Shown: positions 5,170 to 5,781 of the stretch, one piece after another
Numbering within the stretch: position 1 is the first letter of the stretch
Layout of the letters: each line of letters begins with the position of its first letter
DNA from: Verrucomicrobiia bacterium
GTDB lineage: Bacteria > Verrucomicrobiota > Verrucomicrobiia > Limisphaerales > UBA1319
Assembly (NCBI GenBank): GCA_017880715.1
Contig: JADGRT010000213.1
Coordinates: 1-5,781 of the forward strand
Reading direction: 5' to 3'
DNA: 5,781 bases
The notes under the pieces: generated by a model
Databases searched by the model: none
Seen by the model: the letters and a program-made list of their open reading frames with translations, nothing else
Told to the model about the DNA's origin: nothing
Translations under genes and position numbers: made by a program

Positions 5170-5251
5170 TTCGTCCTCGTCCTCGTCCTTCGTCCTCGAA
5201 AAAAACCCAATCGAGGACGAGGGACGAAGGACGAGGACGAGGACGAATTAA
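5170..5251. repeat. long TCGTCC/GGACGA hairpin, copy 1 (with trailing TTAA)
   Basis: A 30-base left arm (5170-5199) pairs with a 37-base right arm (5211-5247) around an 11-base A-rich loop; the 7-base excess (GAGGGAC region) is a bulge in the right arm. TTAA follows directly (5248-5251) and supplies the stop codon of the four-helix-bundle gene. The arms are built from TCGTCC units, so slippage can easily change their length. Copy 2 lies on the other side of that gene. Confidence 0.9.
5174..5178 (-). promoter_or_regulatory. ribosome binding site for the fused polymerase, supplied by the hairpin repeat
   Basis: GAGGA on the minus strand lies 10 bases before the TTG start at 5163. It belongs to the outer arm of the hairpin at 5170-5247, so when the mRNA hairpin forms, this site is base-paired. 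Translation may therefore be damped or coupled to ribosomes arriving from the upstream four-helix-bundle gene, whose stop lies at the base of the same hairpin. Confidence 0.45.
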
Positions 5252-5667
5252 ATGGGTGATTCGTTGGCTTGATAAGTGGCGGCTTCCTCGCGTAAGCCCT
5301 CCGGCTCCTCGAATTTTGCGACTAGTTTTGTCAGCATGGAGACGATTCGCAGGAGCAGGTCTTTGCCGGCTTGAACCCGGGGTTCGGCACAAGCGCGCTT
5401 GGCAACTAATGCATCCAGGCAGGCGGCGCACTCGGTGGCAGAACCGCGAGCGTCATCGAAAAACTTCGCCCGGGTTGGACGTTGCCGTTTGCCATTACCT
5501 TCGGCGGTATTAAACAAAATCGAGAGACTGGCTCGGTCCAGGTGATCGCTGACTTCGCTGGCCAGTTTTCCGTGCTTTTCTCGAACTTCACTGATGAGCG
5601 GTGTCACCCAAGCAATGAGCTGAAGAGTTAGCTGATAGACGTCGAGTTTTTCATGGTCGAATTGCAT
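5248..5667 (-). CDS. four-helix-bundle protein (S23/IVP-like family)
   Basis: This 139-residue, all-helical soluble protein has the family hallmarks: an N-terminal HEKLDVYQLTLQL helix (5-17), the turn ILFNTAEGNGKRQR (50-63), then KFFDDARGSATECAACLDAL (68-87), matching the usual 'NIAEG..R', 'F...ARGS..E' pattern, and a last amphipathic helix (100-120). Relatives form pentameric bundles that bind nucleic acid; the family includes proteins encoded in 23S rRNA intervening sequences and the Avd accessory proteins of diversity-generating retroelements, but most members have no known role. The ATG at 5667 has no clear Shine-Dalgarno sequence. The gene sits between two copies of one hairpin, and its TAA stop comes from the TTAA end of copy 1. 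It shares the reading frame of the polymerase gene 84 bases downstream. Family assignment is confident; function here is unknown. Confidence 0.88.
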   Translation of the reverse strand: MQFDHEKLDVYQLTLQLIAWVTPLISEVREKHGKLASEVSDHLDRASLSILFNTAEGNGKRQRPTRAKFFDDARGSATECAACLDALVAKRACAEPRVQAGKDLLLRIVSMLTKLVAKFEEPEGLREEAATYQANESPI

Positions 5668-5694
5668 AGGATTTAATCGAGCGTGTCTTGTTTT

Positions 5695-5764
5695 TTCGTC
5701 CTCGTCCTTCGTCCCTCGTCCTCGAAAAAAATAAAATCGAGGACGAAGGACGAGGACGAATTAA
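5695..5764. repeat. long TCGTCC/GGACGA hairpin, copy 2 (with trailing TTAA)
   Basis: A 31-base left arm (5695-5725) pairs with a 24-base right arm (5737-5760) around an 11-base A-rich loop, again with a 7-base bulge (CTCGTCC), here on the left arm. TTAA follows (5761-5764) and gives the stop codon of the frame entering from the right edge. Compared with copy 1 it lacks one 6-base unit in each arm. The bulged arm of each copy faces the four-helix-bundle gene, while the A-rich loop and TTAA point the same way in both. Confidence 0.9.
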
Positions 5765-5781
5765 GTTAGTTTGCGGATCAT
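5761..5781 (-). CDS. possible 3' end of an upstream gene (partial, cut by window edge)
   Basis: The frame entering from the right edge reads MIRKLT and stops at a TAA supplied by the TTAA end of hairpin copy 2. The same arrangement (stop codon formed by the repeat's TTAA) is seen at the end of the four-helix-bundle gene, which is the only reason to treat this as a gene end rather than chance. Six codons cannot identify a product. If real, it would be the gene originally located immediately upstream of the fused polymerase. Confidence 0.3.
   Translation of the reverse strand: MIRKLT

Noticed and set aside
5164..5250. LexA-type SOS box upstream of the polymerase
   Set aside because: The whole upstream interval is the hairpin repeat, and no CTGT-N8-ACAG or GTTC-type operator is visible there.
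5248..5667. Diversity-generating retroelement, because Avd proteins belong to the same four-helix-bundle family
   Set aside because: No reverse transcriptase, template repeat or variable repeat is visible in the window.
5170..5764. CRISPR array or intrinsic terminators for the hairpin repeats
   Set aside because: There are only two copies 525 bases apart with a gene between them, no spacers, and no T tract after the stems on the minus strand; the T-rich tract is in the loop.

Overview
The window is about 5.8 kb of GC-rich bacterial DNA. Every gene I can support lies on the minus strand, so transcription runs right to left. The organism looks like a member of Verrucomicrobiota, possibly the Pedosphaera/Limisphaerales group. 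This rests on protein style and on the heavy load of short palindromic and 7-bp tandem repeats, which I remember as typical of those genomes. It is an inference, not a database result.

Layout, in transcription order. (1) The last codons of an unidentified gene at the right edge (about 5781-5761). (2) A long imperfect hairpin built from TCGTCC/GGACGA units (5695-5760). (3) A 139-residue four-helix-bundle protein of the S23/IVP-like family (5667-5248). (4) A second copy of the same hairpin (5247-5170). (5) One 1600-codon gene (5163-361) that joins a complete Y-family DNA polymerase (Pol IV/DinB type) to a complete C-family DNA polymerase III alpha-like subunit that most resembles the error-prone DnaE2 group. 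(6) A short intergenic stretch with a bulged inverted repeat and a good sigma70-like promoter. (7) A 79-residue protein resembling small type II antitoxins (267-28); any partner toxin would lie outside the window.

The centre of interest is the fused polymerase. Other bacteria are known to use separate ImuB (Y-family-like) and DnaE2 proteins together for mutagenic translesion synthesis. Here both activities are predicted on one chain, and the catalytic acidic residues of both domains are present. The joining linker is encoded partly by five tandem copies of a 7-bp repeat, as if an intergenic spacer had become coding.

The DnaE half is also interrupted in frame by several repeats: two copies of a 60-bp double-hairpin element read in two different frames, a 77-bp palindrome, a small palindrome, and AT-rich TTTGAGA-type repeats. 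They fall in predicted surface loops and leave the catalytic motifs intact. This resembles the in-frame palindromic elements described in Rickettsia. The four-helix-bundle gene between two matching hairpins may be a mobile cassette that landed upstream of the polymerase.
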